Below, piece after piece: positions 25,568-36,178 of a stretch of DNA of 42,500 nucleotides. The DNA comes from Neocallimastix lanati (nom. inval.) (taxonomy: Eukaryota > Neocallimastigomycota > Neocallimastigomycetes > Neocallimastigales > Neocallimastigaceae). Location: positions 1,197,501 to 1,240,000 of the forward strand of contig JACVTC010000023.1 in the NCBI GenBank assembly GCA_016946835.1, given 5' to 3'. A model generated the notes under the pieces. It was not told the origin of the DNA and searched no databases. It worked only from the letters and a program-made list of their open reading frames with translations. Every line of letters starts with the position of its first letter. The stretch's first letter is position 1. A program made the position numbers and the translations under genes.

Positions 25568-25708
25568 TATTCTAATATTTTTAAAAATTCTAAAAATGAC
25601 AAGATTCATACTAAAAATATGGAATTAGTGTATGAATATATGATAGGACTTATTAAATTACTAATGAGAACAAAAGCATCCATAATTGCTATATTTGGCA
25701 ACAATTAA
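25568..25708 (+). other. Weak exon-like island, 46-codon frame
   Basis: Between stops, the plus strand reads a 46-codon frame that includes DKIHTKNMELVYEYMIGLI, then KLLMRTKASIIAIFGNN and a stop at 25706-25708. Base composition is more varied than the flanks. The minus strand is open over most of it too. No splice partner or start was assigned. It could be a relic or chance. Confidence 0.15.
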
Positions 25709-27439
25709 ACTGTTAATAACTTAATAATAACATAATATATAAAATAAAAAAAATTAAAATTAGTAATAAAAAATTTTTAACAATTATTTGTATATTTTTT
25801 TAAAATTAATAATAAAATACTATATTGGTTATATATTAAAATATATTATGATATTATATATATATATAAATTTAAAAAATTTGATAACCTTATTTTTCAT
25901 TTTAGTAATATTGATAAAAAAAAATAATAAATAAAAAGACAATAGAATTAATTAAAATTATAAAATAATAAATTATATATAATAATTAATATATAGATCA
26001 CTTTGATTGTTAATATATTATATGTAATTATTATTTGGTTTTATTTAATATTAATAAATAAATAAAAAGCCAAGGAAAAAAAAAATAACATATACATATA
26101 CATACATATATAGCATATATAACATATATACATATATACATATAGACATATATACATAAATACATAAATACATAAATACATATATATTTATTTACTAATT
26201 AACATTTTATTTAATTATTTATCATATTTTCAGTAAAAAATTCCTTAAACCACTTTCAAATATTTATTATTGCTTTAAAAAGCACATTATTATTAAAGCA
26301 AATAATAATAACAATAGATATATCAAGTGATATATTGAAAGGAAGTTCAATTAATATCTTTTTTTTATTTTTATTTAAACTGTAATTTAATTAATTATAA
26401 TTTCCATAAACATTTTAAATATTAAGTATTAAAGCTAAGTGGTATAATCAATGTAATTTAAAAAAAGACCATCAAAAGATAAAAAAAAAAATTAATATAA
26501 ATAAATTAAAAAAAAAAAACAATTAAAAATCAGAATTAAAAATCAGTTTAGTTAAATAAGAAAAATAAGACAATTGAATTATTAAAAATATAAATCCAAA
26601 TAGTAAATATTAATAAATAATAATAATAATAAAAGATAAAGACTTTCTTTATGTATGATTTACATTGATAACATGAAACATTTTTATTTATATTTAATAT
26701 AAAAAATATATAAATGTTATATTTTTTATATAAAATGGTGAATAACAAAAAAAATTTTTTTAAAGCTTGTTTCCAATAATAATAATAATAATAGCAATAA
26801 TAAAAGAAGAGTGCATTATCATGATGTTAAACAAAAGATTTAGTGGTCAAGATATCAATTAACTATACTTTAGAATAAAAAGCAGCAATAATACTAAGAT
26901 CATACAATAAAATATTTCATAAAATTCATTTTATATATATTGATAAGATAAATAAATAAATAAAAAAATCATCATCATAATTAAAAAATTACATAATTTT
27001 TAAAGTTCATTATACTATAATAGAGAATAATTAAATTGTGAATTAAATTTTAAATGTTATTAAAATATATATATATATATGATAAAAATATATATAATAA
27101 AAATAATATATAATAAACATTTAATATTTAATTATTTTTAACAAAACAAATAGGCAAACTTTTTAAGGAATAAATAAATAGTAAAATAAATAGTACAATG
27201 AAACAAAAAAATTAAATAGAATACAGAATTTTTATTAATTCTCTTAAAGGATAAAAATAAATGAAACGGAACAAGAAAATAAAAAAAAATTTTTGAATCG
27301 TGATTATTTCATTGGTTAAATTAGTTTATCCATTATTAATTATTTCATAAGTGTTAAGTTCAATTAATAATAAAAAAATAGATGGACCACTTTATTTATA
27401 CTATTAATAATTAATATATATAATTAAAAAAAAAAAAAA

Positions 27440-27730
27440 ACAAAGAATAAATAAAAAAAGAATAAATAAAAAAAGAATAAATAAAAAAAGAATAAATAAA
27501 AAATAAAATAAATAAAAAAAGAATAAATAAAAAAAGAATAAATAAAAAAAGAATAAATAAAAAAAGAATAAATAAAAAATAAAATAAATAAAAAAAGAAT
27601 AAATAAAAAATAAAATAAATAAAAATTTAAATAAATAAAAAATAAAATAAATAAAAAAAGAATAAATAAAAAATAAAATAAAAAAAAAGAATAAATAAAA
27701 TAAATAAAGAATAAATAAAAAAAGAATAAA
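27440..27730. repeat. 15-bp minisatellite GAATAAATAAAAAAA
   Basis: About 290 bp of GAATAAATAAAAAAA units interleaved with AAATAAAAAATAAAATAAAT variants. Because the unit is a multiple of three, it leaves long minus-strand frames of Phe/Leu/Tyr that are not genes. Confidence 0.9.
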
Positions 27731-28336
27731 ATGAATAAAAAGCATTCCATATTATTATTAAATAAATAAATACCAATTATTTTCATTTTCATTATGCGTT
27801 AAACCATTATATAAATATAAAAAAATATATATGCTAATAAAATTAATACATGTCATGAAATGAATATTTAAACTTTTTTTTTGTTTGGTTGTTTATATAA
27901 AATTTAATATATTTTAATTAATAAATATTTATATATAGATTATAATTAAAAATACTTAATTTCTAATTAAATATCTTAAATTTCTTTTTTTTTTAAAAAA
28001 AAAAAATAATAAAAAAAAAAACACATCATCTTTTAAAATTCTTTCAATGTATGTATTGATGAGCCGTTAGTTTATTTATTTATTTTCTTAAAGAAATATA
28101 TTTAATAAAAATGATATAAATTATATAAATTATAATAATATTCTAAATGCTATATTCATATTAATTTATAAATTATATAAATAATACTAATAAGCATCAT
28201 AATAATATTGGCTTCTTTTTTTATATATATTTATGATTTGGATAATTACTTATTAACACCACTATTAAATTTGATATATATACATAAAAATATTTAACAT
28301 TTTTTATAAATAATTTTTATTATGACTATTATTATA

Positions 28337-28369
<33 letters not shown>

Positions 28370-28394
28370 ATTATTATTATTATTATTATTATTA

Positions 28395-28555
28395 TTTATT
28401 ATTTATTATTATTTATTATTATTTATTATTATTTATTATTATTTATTATTATTTATAATTATTTATTATTATTTATTATTATTTATTATTATATATAATT
28501 ATTTATTATTATTTATAATTATTTATAATTATTTATTATTATTTATTATTATTTT
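28395..28555. repeat. 10-bp repeat ATTTATTATT
   Basis: A run of ATTTATTATT units, with ATTTATAATT variants toward the right end, follows an ATT triplet run that starts near 28330. Confidence 0.85.
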
Positions 28556-29099
28556 TTGTTTTTTAAAAATTATAATTTATATTAATTTTTTTTAATTTGA
28601 AATTTACCAAAGAGGTTATTTTTTAATAAATAACAAATATTTGAGTTCTATCCAATAAAATTAAATAATAACACAATAAAAATGTAACCCTTTTTAGCTG
28701 TTAAATTCAAAAAAAAAAAAAAAAAAATTGAATAAAAAAATTAACAAATTTTTTTTATATATTTAAATGTAATAAAAATATATTATGTATTATATAATAA
28801 TATTAATATATGCATGACATTATTAAAAAAAAGTTTTTATTAATTTATTTTATTTTATTTTTTTTTTTTTTTTTTTTTTTAAAAAATAATGATTAAAAAT
28901 AATAATAATAATTAATAATAGAACAATAATATAATAAAAATAATATATAATAAAATTACAATGAAACTATGGTAGAAATATTGAACTAAAATATTTTTAT
29001 GCCGTTTTATAATTAATTTGAATTACATATATCTTTTATTAAACTAAAAAAAAAAAAATGTTAAAAAGTCGTTTTTTAGTATTAATCTGACTTTAAATA

Positions 29100-29420
29100 A
29101 AAAATTTTATAAACCTTTATATTCAATGTTTATTAATATAGTTTAATTTATGAAAAAGGGTATCAATAAAAAAAAAATAATAATAAAATAAAAAATAAAA
29201 AGAAGGCATGACGTATTTTTTTTATCAATATATTTTTTAATATTTATTTACCACTTTTTATAATTAATTCAATTATTAAATATTAAATATAAAATTTTTT
29301 TTTAAAACTTTTTACTCAATGTTGATCAATAAAGTTTAATTTATGAAAAAAGAGTATTAATAAATAAATAGATAAATAGATAAATAAAAAATTCAATATT
29401 ATATAAAAAAAAGTCATGAC
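29100..29420. repeat. Diverged tandem duplication, period about 193 bp
   Basis: TTCAATGTTTATTAATATAG, then TTTAATTTATGAAAAAGGGTAT (from about 29122), recurs as CTCAATGTTGATCAATAAAG, then TTTAATTTATGAAAAAAGAGTAT (from about 29315). Both copies are followed by A/T filler and then GCATGACGT or GTCATGACAT. The family is not recognised. Confidence 0.6.
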
Positions 29421-29484
29421 ATTAATTTCATCTAATTATTTTTAATATTTAATTATTTCTTTATAAAAAAAAAAAAAAAAAAAA

Positions 29485-29526
29485 GAGTTAATAAAAATTT
29501 AAAATTTTACAAAGTTTTATTAACTC
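29485..29526. repeat. 12-bp inverted repeat
   Basis: GAGTTAATAAAA (29485-29496) and its complement TTTTATTAACTC (29515-29526) flank an 18-nt loop. It is of modest significance at this composition. Confidence 0.55.
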
Positions 29527-30906
29527 AAATTTTTTTTTATAAAGTTTTATTAGTTTACTCTATGTGAGTTAAATAGGGTGAATTCTTTTCAGATTTATTT
29601 TTTTTATTATTTATTCTTTTTTTTTTTTTTTTATATAATAATTTTTTTTTTAATTAATTTTAAATATTATTTAAAATAAAATTTTTAATTTAAATATATT
29701 ATAATTTATTTAGTTTAACTATAGTGTATTATAATAATTTTCAATTTTCTTTACTATGATGAGAAATATTCCAAAATAAAAAAAAAAAAAAAAAAAAAGA
29801 TTTTTATATTAGCGTAACCGTTTATTCAAAAAATTATTATTAAATACTATCTTATAATAATTATTAATATCACTATATAATAATATTAAATAATACTTTT
29901 TAACTATATTATTTAGTAACATAAAAAAATTCTTAAAAAAATTTTTATGAATTTAACCTTTAAATAAATATCAATATAGATATAATGAATGTAGATTAAA
30001 ATTTATGATATTATCAATGATTGAAAATATTAGAAATTAATTTGAAATGTCAAATTTTTATTATTATTATTATTTTTAAAAATTAAAATATATATATACG
30101 TATTAGATTTAATTTTTAAAATACCAAAAATTTAGGTGGTGATTTTTCAAAATAATGATGAAATATTGTTAAAATCATCATTAAAAATATAAATTTAAAA
30201 AAAAATAATTATTTTGGTTTTATATATATATATATATACTATACTTTAAATTTTATATATTAAACTTTAAAGTTGAACATCGGCATAATAAAATATTTTT
30301 TTTATAAATTAAAAAAAAAAAAAAAAAATACAGGATTAGGATATTATATAAAATAAAAATTAATGATGAATTTTAATTTTATAAATTATTTTATTAAAAA
30401 TATATAGATTTAATATGAAATTTGAAAACCATTTATTGAATATATATATATATATATATATATTTTATAATTATAAAAAAAGGATAGTTTACATAGGAAG
30501 TAAAAGGAAAATACGTTCATTAATAACAATTAATAAATATCATTAATTTTTAAAGAATTTGCTTATGTCATAAAATAAAATAAAAAAAAAAAATTATTTT
30601 ATTCCATGTATGAAATTATTCTTTATGGTTCATAAAATTAAATATATATATATATATTATTATTATTATTATTATTATTATTTTTTATTCTTTTTTTTTT
30701 TTTTTACTAAATTAATTTCGCTATAAATTATTTAATGTTTACTAATTTAAAACCGATTTACATATTATTTGTAGGCTAATAAAATGAAAAGTTTTAGATA
30801 CTCCAATGTATTAAAAAAATATTTATATTAAATTAAATTATTTAAATGCAAATCGATACAATTTTTTTGTTAATTATTATATATATATATCTTTTTTAAC
30901 TATATT

Positions 30907-30975
30907 TCATTTTGAATATATATATATATATATATTATATATTCTACGCCTTTGTTTTTTTGTTGCGGATGCCGA

Positions 30976-31025
<50 letters not shown>

Positions 31026-31200
31026 TTATAGGATTATTATTACTATTTGATAATAAATAAACTTTTTTCCTTTTCTCATAATGATTCATTATGCTATATT
31101 TTAATTTTAAAAAAAAAAATTTTTTTTCCACTGGTATATTATTATTATTATTATTATCATTATTATTCTTTAAATTAAATTTTAAAGGCATGAATTAATG
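30907..31200 (-). pseudogene. Tandem duplicate of the RBM48 C-terminal exon
   Basis: This is a second copy of the last ~75 codons of RBM48 plus flanking sequence, lying just downstream of the RBM48 stop (31241). Both copies share the order LKxNLKNN, IPxEKKF, K-Y-x-I-M, HEKRK or YEKRK, VxLLSNxNNNP, an Asn run, and S-x-T-K-K/R-QRRRI. This copy has ATG (31191) MPLKFNLKN, a longer Asn run (16 versus about 9), SASATKKQRRRI, and then reads through into YNIYIYIYSK because the stop is TAT here. It has no acceptor that gives this frame: the nearest AG leads into a stop or another frame. The frame is nevertheless intact. It is probably a recent non-functional duplicate in the 3' flank; an alternative C terminus is possible but unsupported. 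Confidence 0.75.
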
Positions 31201-31240
31201 ATAACTACATTCCATTTTGAATATATATATATATATATTT

Positions 31241-31669
31241 TTATATTCTACGCCTTTGTCTTTTTGTTGTGGATACCGAATTATTATTATTATTATTATT
31301 ATTATTAATATTCATAGGATTATTATTAGTATTTGATAATAAATGAACTCTTTTCCTTTTCTCATGATAATCCATTATGTTATATTTTGATTTTAAAAAT
31401 TTTTTCTCTGGTATATTATTATTATCATTATTCTTTAAATTAGATTTCAAAGTTACGGGTTGATTATAAAAGTTCATTAGACTAGGTTTGCCTTTTTTAT
31501 TTTTATTGGATTGATCATCCTCATTTTTAAGTGGTATATTTTGCTTTTTCTATTCGATATATATATATATATATATTAAAAACAATATTAACGGTTATTA
31601 AAAATGTAATAATTGTAATAATATAAAACAATCTATAAATATATATATTATATGTGCTATATTGATAGT

Positions 31670-31712
<43 letters not shown>

Positions 31713-32270
31713 AGAAAAAAAAAAAAACATAAATTTTTATTGATTATTTCATAAAAAAAAAATTATATATATATATAAAACATTTTTTACATACTAAAGC
31801 TTCTAGTCTTTTTAATACGCTATTTATTCTATCATTTATTTTCATTCGAATATCATCTTCATTTTCAGATTCAGGTGAATATTCAACCTTTAAAGGGCTA
31901 CCATAAAATACGTATTTATTTAATTTTCTTCTAGCCAATCTTTTTTTTTTTTTTTTTTTTTTTTTAATTTCATTTTATTTATTTATTTATTTATATATTT
32001 AAAAAGAAATTTCATTATTAATACATTATTATTATTTTTTTTTTAAAAAAAAAAAAACATTAATGTATATATGTAGATATTAATATATAAATTATTAAGA
32101 GAATATTTAATTGAATTAGTATATTATCAATATATTTAAAATAACATTAAATAATTTTCATTATAAAATTAATTAAAATTCTTTTATTTACCTTGCTTGA
32201 CCAATATTTTTAAATTTAATCCAGTAAGTATCAAAATAACTTGTAGTATTATCATGTTCATCTAAAAAAC

Positions 32271-32302
<32 letters not shown>

Positions 32303-32562
32303 TAATTATCATTATATATTACAAAGGAATTAACATCAATGATAATTAAATTTATAAATTATACATTTATAAATATAATTTACTCTTCAATTGGTCCATA
32401 TAATGCAAATAATTCAATTAATTCTTTAGTTATGCCTAATGTGGGAACATTTGATACAATTAAATATCTAAATGAAATAAAAGACTAATAAGAATTATTA
32501 ATTATTTTTAAAAATTTTCAATTAAAAAAGTTATGATATCTCAATGATTTTATCTTTATCTT

Positions 32563-32626
<64 letters not shown>

Positions 32627-32647
32627 GAATGATTTTATCTTTATCTT

Positions 32648-32709
<62 letters not shown>

Positions 32710-32840
32710 GAAGATTGTTTATTTACCTAGATTCTTGTACAATAGTATATACTATATATAAATGTAAATTTAATTATTGTATAACAAATGAAAAGAATCA
32801 TTTTTTTTTTTTTTTTTTGAAATTTGAAATTTGAAATTGC

Positions 32841-32891
<51 letters not shown>

Positions 32892-33124
32892 TATTTATAT
32901 TTTTTATAGTGAGATGAAAAAAAAAGATATTTAATAGAATTTATTATTTTTCTATATATCATTATTAGTATAAAGTAACTATATATATATTTTATATATT
33001 TACCTTTAACTGAAGTTGGATTATTTCCTTTCCTATATTCTTTTCTGGTGTTACATACATCTGAATTTGTGGTTGTATCTATCATTATATTATTATGTGA
33101 AGTAGTTTCATTATAATTTTCCAT
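31241..33124 (-). CDS. RBM48: RBM48, minor-spliceosome RRM protein (six exons)
   Basis: Exons, in order of transcription: 33124-33004, 32751-32727, 32467-32384, 32275-32192, 31939-31795, 31549-31241; 255 residues. All introns are GT-AG (donors GTAAAT four times, GTATGT once) and every phase fits. The protein shows VCNTRKEYRKGNNPTSVK, VYTIVQESRYLIVSNVPTLG, KELIELFALYGPIEEYRFLD, TYWIKFKNIGQARLARRKLN and KYVFYGSPLKVEYSPESE, which align through the whole N-terminal and RRM region of animal RBM48. The C terminus EKRKRVHLLSNTNNNP followed by QRRRI matches the vertebrate ending. RBM48 with ARMC7 acts in U12-type splicing, near the U6atac snRNA. Human RBM48 is about 367 residues; the shorter length reflects the reduced linker before the C-terminal motif. 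The ATG at 33124 is used because the frame upstream offers only TTG. Confidence 0.92.
31672..31705. repeat. T homopolymer in RBM48 intron 5
   Basis: About 34 T within intron 5 of RBM48 (31794-31550), followed by an A run. Homopolymers of this kind sit in most introns of this window. Confidence 0.8.
32543..32712. repeat. 85-bp tandem duplication in RBM48 intron 2
   Basis: AATGATTTTATCTTTATCTT followed by TATTTTA, an AT run of about 30 and a T run of about 28 ending in GA occurs twice, starting at 32543 and 32628. It is near-identical, so recent. It lies wholly in the intron between exons 2 and 3. Confidence 0.88.
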
Positions 33125-33631
33125 ATTAGATATTTTATTATTCAATATTTTTAAAAAAGAAAAAAAAAAAAAAAAAATAAAATTAAAAATTGTATAATAA
33201 AATTTAACACCTCATAAATATTGCTTTAATTTTAATTTTAATATTTTTTAATGGATGAATTTGAAATTTGAATTTCATTAAAGAATAAAAAAATTCTTTT
33301 TTATTTGTTTTAGCAATTTTTAATTTTATTTTATATTACATATTTTATATTACATATTTTTATATTACATATTTTAAATTTAATATTTAATAAATAAATA
33401 AATAAATAAATAATAAATAAATAAATAAAATAAATAAAAGTAATAACAAATAAAAAACTAATGTATTAATAATAAAATAAAAAAGGTTAAAATAATTAAC
33501 AATAAAAGATTTAAAGAATAGTAATAATATTTAATAAATATACAAGGAAAGGAATAAATGAATAAATGAATAAATGAATAAATGAATAAATAAATATATT
33601 ATAAATAAATAAATAAATAAATAGATGAATA

Positions 33632-33662
33632 AGAAGTGTTGCATCTCGCAACATGGCTTATA
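33632..33662 (+). repeat. Dispersed element, copy 1
   Basis: AGAAGTGTTGCATCTCGCAA then CATGGCTTATA. It shares GTG-x-ATYTC-x-CAAY-x-TGGC with the other three copies. TGTTGC-ATCTC-GCAACA also forms a 6-bp hairpin. Confidence 0.55.
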
Positions 33663-33785
33663 AATAAAAATTTGGTTCGTAATTTAACGCCTCATATGCT
33701 TCTATTTTAAATAATTGTAAATAAATAAATAAAAATAGAAATAAATACAAATGGGCTAATTTTTTTTCTCATAAACAAAATAAGA

Positions 33786-33830
33786 GATAGTGCATTTCAC
33801 AATATGGCGTATCTTCATATGTGGCTTGTT
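33786..33830 (+). repeat. Dispersed element, copy 2
   Basis: GATAGTGCATTTCACAATAT then GGCGTATCTTC and TGTGGCTTGTTATTT. The last part repeats the TGTGGCTTGTATATT of copy 3, so this copy may carry an insertion. Confidence 0.55.
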
Positions 33831-34152
33831 ATTTAATAACTAAATAAATAATAAATATTCTTTTTTATATAATTTATTAATATTCAATATTGTAAAAATA
33901 ATTTTTTATAATCCTTTTTAATAGAATATATTTTTAGTTATTTAATAATATTTAATTGTAAAAATATATTAATATTTCGTTTGAAATAATTATTTAAATA
34001 TATTTATTGCAATTTTTCTTTATTATTTAATCATATATTTAAACTTTATTACATTTTTTTTATTTAATTAGATACTTAATTATTTAATTATTTATATATA
34101 TTTATTCATGATTGTCTAGAATATCTTAAAAATGTATGGCTTTATTTTAAAA

Positions 34153-34187
34153 ATATACAAGCCACATTGAGAAATTCACTACATCCA
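34153..34187 (-). repeat. Dispersed element, copy 3
   Basis: On the minus strand: TGGATGTAGTGAATTTCTCA then ATGTGGCTTGTATAT. This is the longest clean match with copy 4 (TGGATGTRGTGWATTT shared). Confidence 0.6.
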
Positions 34188-34250
34188 ATAATTAATAAAA
34201 TTACATGATTAAAATGAAAAATAAAATACATGAAATGAAATATTATATAC

Positions 34251-34345
34251 TAGAAACTATTGCTTCTAACACACTTTTATAATTATAAAATATATAATAT
34301 TTCATGTATACAATTATAAAAGTGTGTTAGAAGCAATAATTTCTA
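34251..34345. repeat. 34-bp inverted repeat at the end of the small gene
   Basis: The left arm 34251-34284 (TAGAAACTATTGCTTCTAAC then ACACTTTTATAATT) pairs with the right arm 34312-34345 with a single mismatch and a 27-nt loop. The right arm is the coding end (EIIASNTLL) of the minus-strand frame at 34314-34867. The loop is itself an inverted, slightly shortened copy of the sequence left of the left arm (near 34227-34250). Confidence 0.88.
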
Positions 34346-34867
34346 ACTTTTCCCATTCATCAATGATAATACTGCGTCCATTATTATGAGTAATAATTTC
34401 AGTATTAGTTTTATCAACCGAATCTGTATCAGATCTTTCACCTGGAGGTGAAAATCCATACCTTATTATTTCGAAGTTGACGCTCTTAGCAATGGTAGAT
34501 TCAACGGAATACCATTGTTTTAACTAAAAGTATTTAAAATTTTTTTTTTTTTAAAATGAAATAATATTAAATATTATTTTAACTATAACTACTTAAATAT
34601 TATTTTAACTATAAGTATTTAAATATTTTTTTAAAATGAAATATTATTAAATACTATTTTAACTAAAAGTATTTAAATATGATTTTAAAATGAAATATTA
34701 TTAAATATTATTATTTTAGCAATTATATTAAAGAATGTCTTTAAAATTTAATATTATTAAATATTATTTCATTATTTCATTATTAAAAATTTAAATAATA
34801 TTATTTATTTATCAAAAATAATTTGAGCCACTCTTACATCAATGTTTTTTATAGTACCATATTTCAT
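34314..34867 (-). CDS. Possible two-exon small protein, unknown
   Basis: Exon 1 34867-34838 (MKYGTIKNID) ends at a strong donor GTAAGA. Exon 2 34523-34314 follows the acceptor CTTTTAG and reads LKQWYSVESTIAKSVNFEII, then RYGFSPPGERSDTDSVDKT and onward to EKLEIIASNTLL and a stop. Phases agree, giving 79 residues. Exon 2 has clear coding character (varied codons, many charged residues). Exon 1 is short and its ATG is less certain; a further 5' exon could exist, although a TGA lies two codons before this ATG. KYGTIKNID looks like the middle of an RRM domain, but no full RRM is present. It may be a small gene or the remaining 3' end of a larger one. The family is not recognised. Confidence 0.42.
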
Positions 34868-34900
34868 ATAAAGTCACGTTACTAAATACACCACATCCAT
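34868..34900 (-). repeat. Dispersed element, copy 4, directly before the small gene
   Basis: On the minus strand: TGGATGTGGTGTATTTAGTA then ACGTGACTTTAT, which abuts the ATG at 34867. It is similar to copy 3 over its full length. If the small gene is real, this lies in its 5' leader. Confidence 0.55.
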
Positions 34901-35398
34901 TAAATAATTATCTCCCAAAAAAGATTATAGTTTTATAATTTTCAATAATAATATAGAAATTAATCAAATGATAAATTTAATTTAAATGAAAAAGTAGATT
35001 CTGTAAACATAACTATGTGTATATTTTTTTTTAAATAATAATTAGATTATATAATGAAATTTATTAGTTTATAAAGGGAAAAATTAGTTTAATAAAATTT
35101 TCCACTTGTTATATCGATTTATATATAAAAATATATGCTAAAATCATATAATAAATATATATAATTAAAAAAATTATGGAAAAGATGTAAATCAAACTTT
35201 ACTACTATAAATACTATTTAATTGAAAATAGTATTTAAGCATTTTTTTTTTTTTACTATGAATTATATGTATTTGATATTTTTTAATAATAATAAATAAA
35301 AGATGAAAAATTGTATTTCACTATATTGGAAGATAATTGGAGAATGATATACTTTAATAAATAATATATAATAAATAATAAATAATAAATAATAAATA

Positions 35399-35429
<31 letters not shown>

Positions 35430-36145
35430 AATTATAATTACAATAATTCTAATATTAAAAACTAATAATAAATAATAAATAAATAATAATAAATTAAAAA
35501 AGAGTATTTATTAATAAATAATAAATAAATAATAATAAATAATAATAAATAATAATAAATAATAAATAATAAATAATAATAAATAATTGAATAATAAATA
35601 ATAAATAATAAATAATAATAATAATAAATAATAAATAATTGAATAATAAATAATAAATAATTGAATATAATAAATAATAGTAATAGTAATAATTTCAATA
35701 AGTTTTTTTTTTTTTTTTTTTTTTTTTAGATGATTATTCATAATAAAAAAAAAATAGTATAAAGGTAAAAATATTATAGATTTGTTTATTCTGTGTTAAG
35801 TTATGTTTAATATATAATGTAATATAATTAAATATATGTATTTATATACATATAAATAATAATAGTTTATTTTATGAAATTTTCTTTATTTATTTTTTAT
35901 TTTAATTTTATATTATTTTATTATTATGTGTTTTTAAAGTAGATAAATATATTATAATTAATTTAAAAAGTAATTAAATATAAATAATTTTCATATAGAT
36001 TAAAAAATAGTGTAATATTTATATAAATAACAATTAAATGTCTTCATAATAATACAAAATAATAAATTATTATAAAACTTTATTTTTAATTATTATTATA
36101 ATTTTTAATTATTATTATTATTTTTAATTATTATTATTATTTTTA

Positions 36146-36178
<33 letters not shown>

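Larger units (their letters stand above)
16338..30906. other. 14.5-kb A/T desert
   Basis: The longest stretch without a supported gene. It consists of A/T homopolymers, TA runs and AAAT/ATTT simple repeats, with a perfect foldback at 18481-18559, a heptamer satellite at 21587-21738, a 15-bp minisatellite at 27440-27730, a 10-bp repeat at 28395-28555 and a diverged duplication at 29100-29420. Frames up to 84 codons (e.g. 22453-22707) are within what this composition gives by chance. A weak exon-like island lies at 25568-25708. Confidence 0.7.
33125..34313. other. Spacer upstream of RBM48
   Basis: This contains the RBM48 promoter side. AATTTAACACCTCATAAATA followed by TTGCTTTAA (33203-33235) has a diverged second copy at 33679-33707 (AATTTAACGCCTCATATGCT). 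AATAAATG and AAAT simple repeats lie at 33390-33630. Three copies of a short dispersed element are listed separately. No complete gene is seen here. Confidence 0.6.

Noticed and set aside
27404-27792. Two overlapping minus-strand Phe/Leu/Tyr frames
   Set aside because: They follow the 15-bp minisatellite, whose unit is a multiple of three.
31744-33145. Separate small minus-strand genes at 31744-31938 and 32798-33145
   Set aside because: They begin at TTG and are exons 5 and 1 of RBM48 read into introns.
35462-35741. Minus-strand Leu/Ile/Tyr frames
   Set aside because: Composition of the AATAAAT repeat only.
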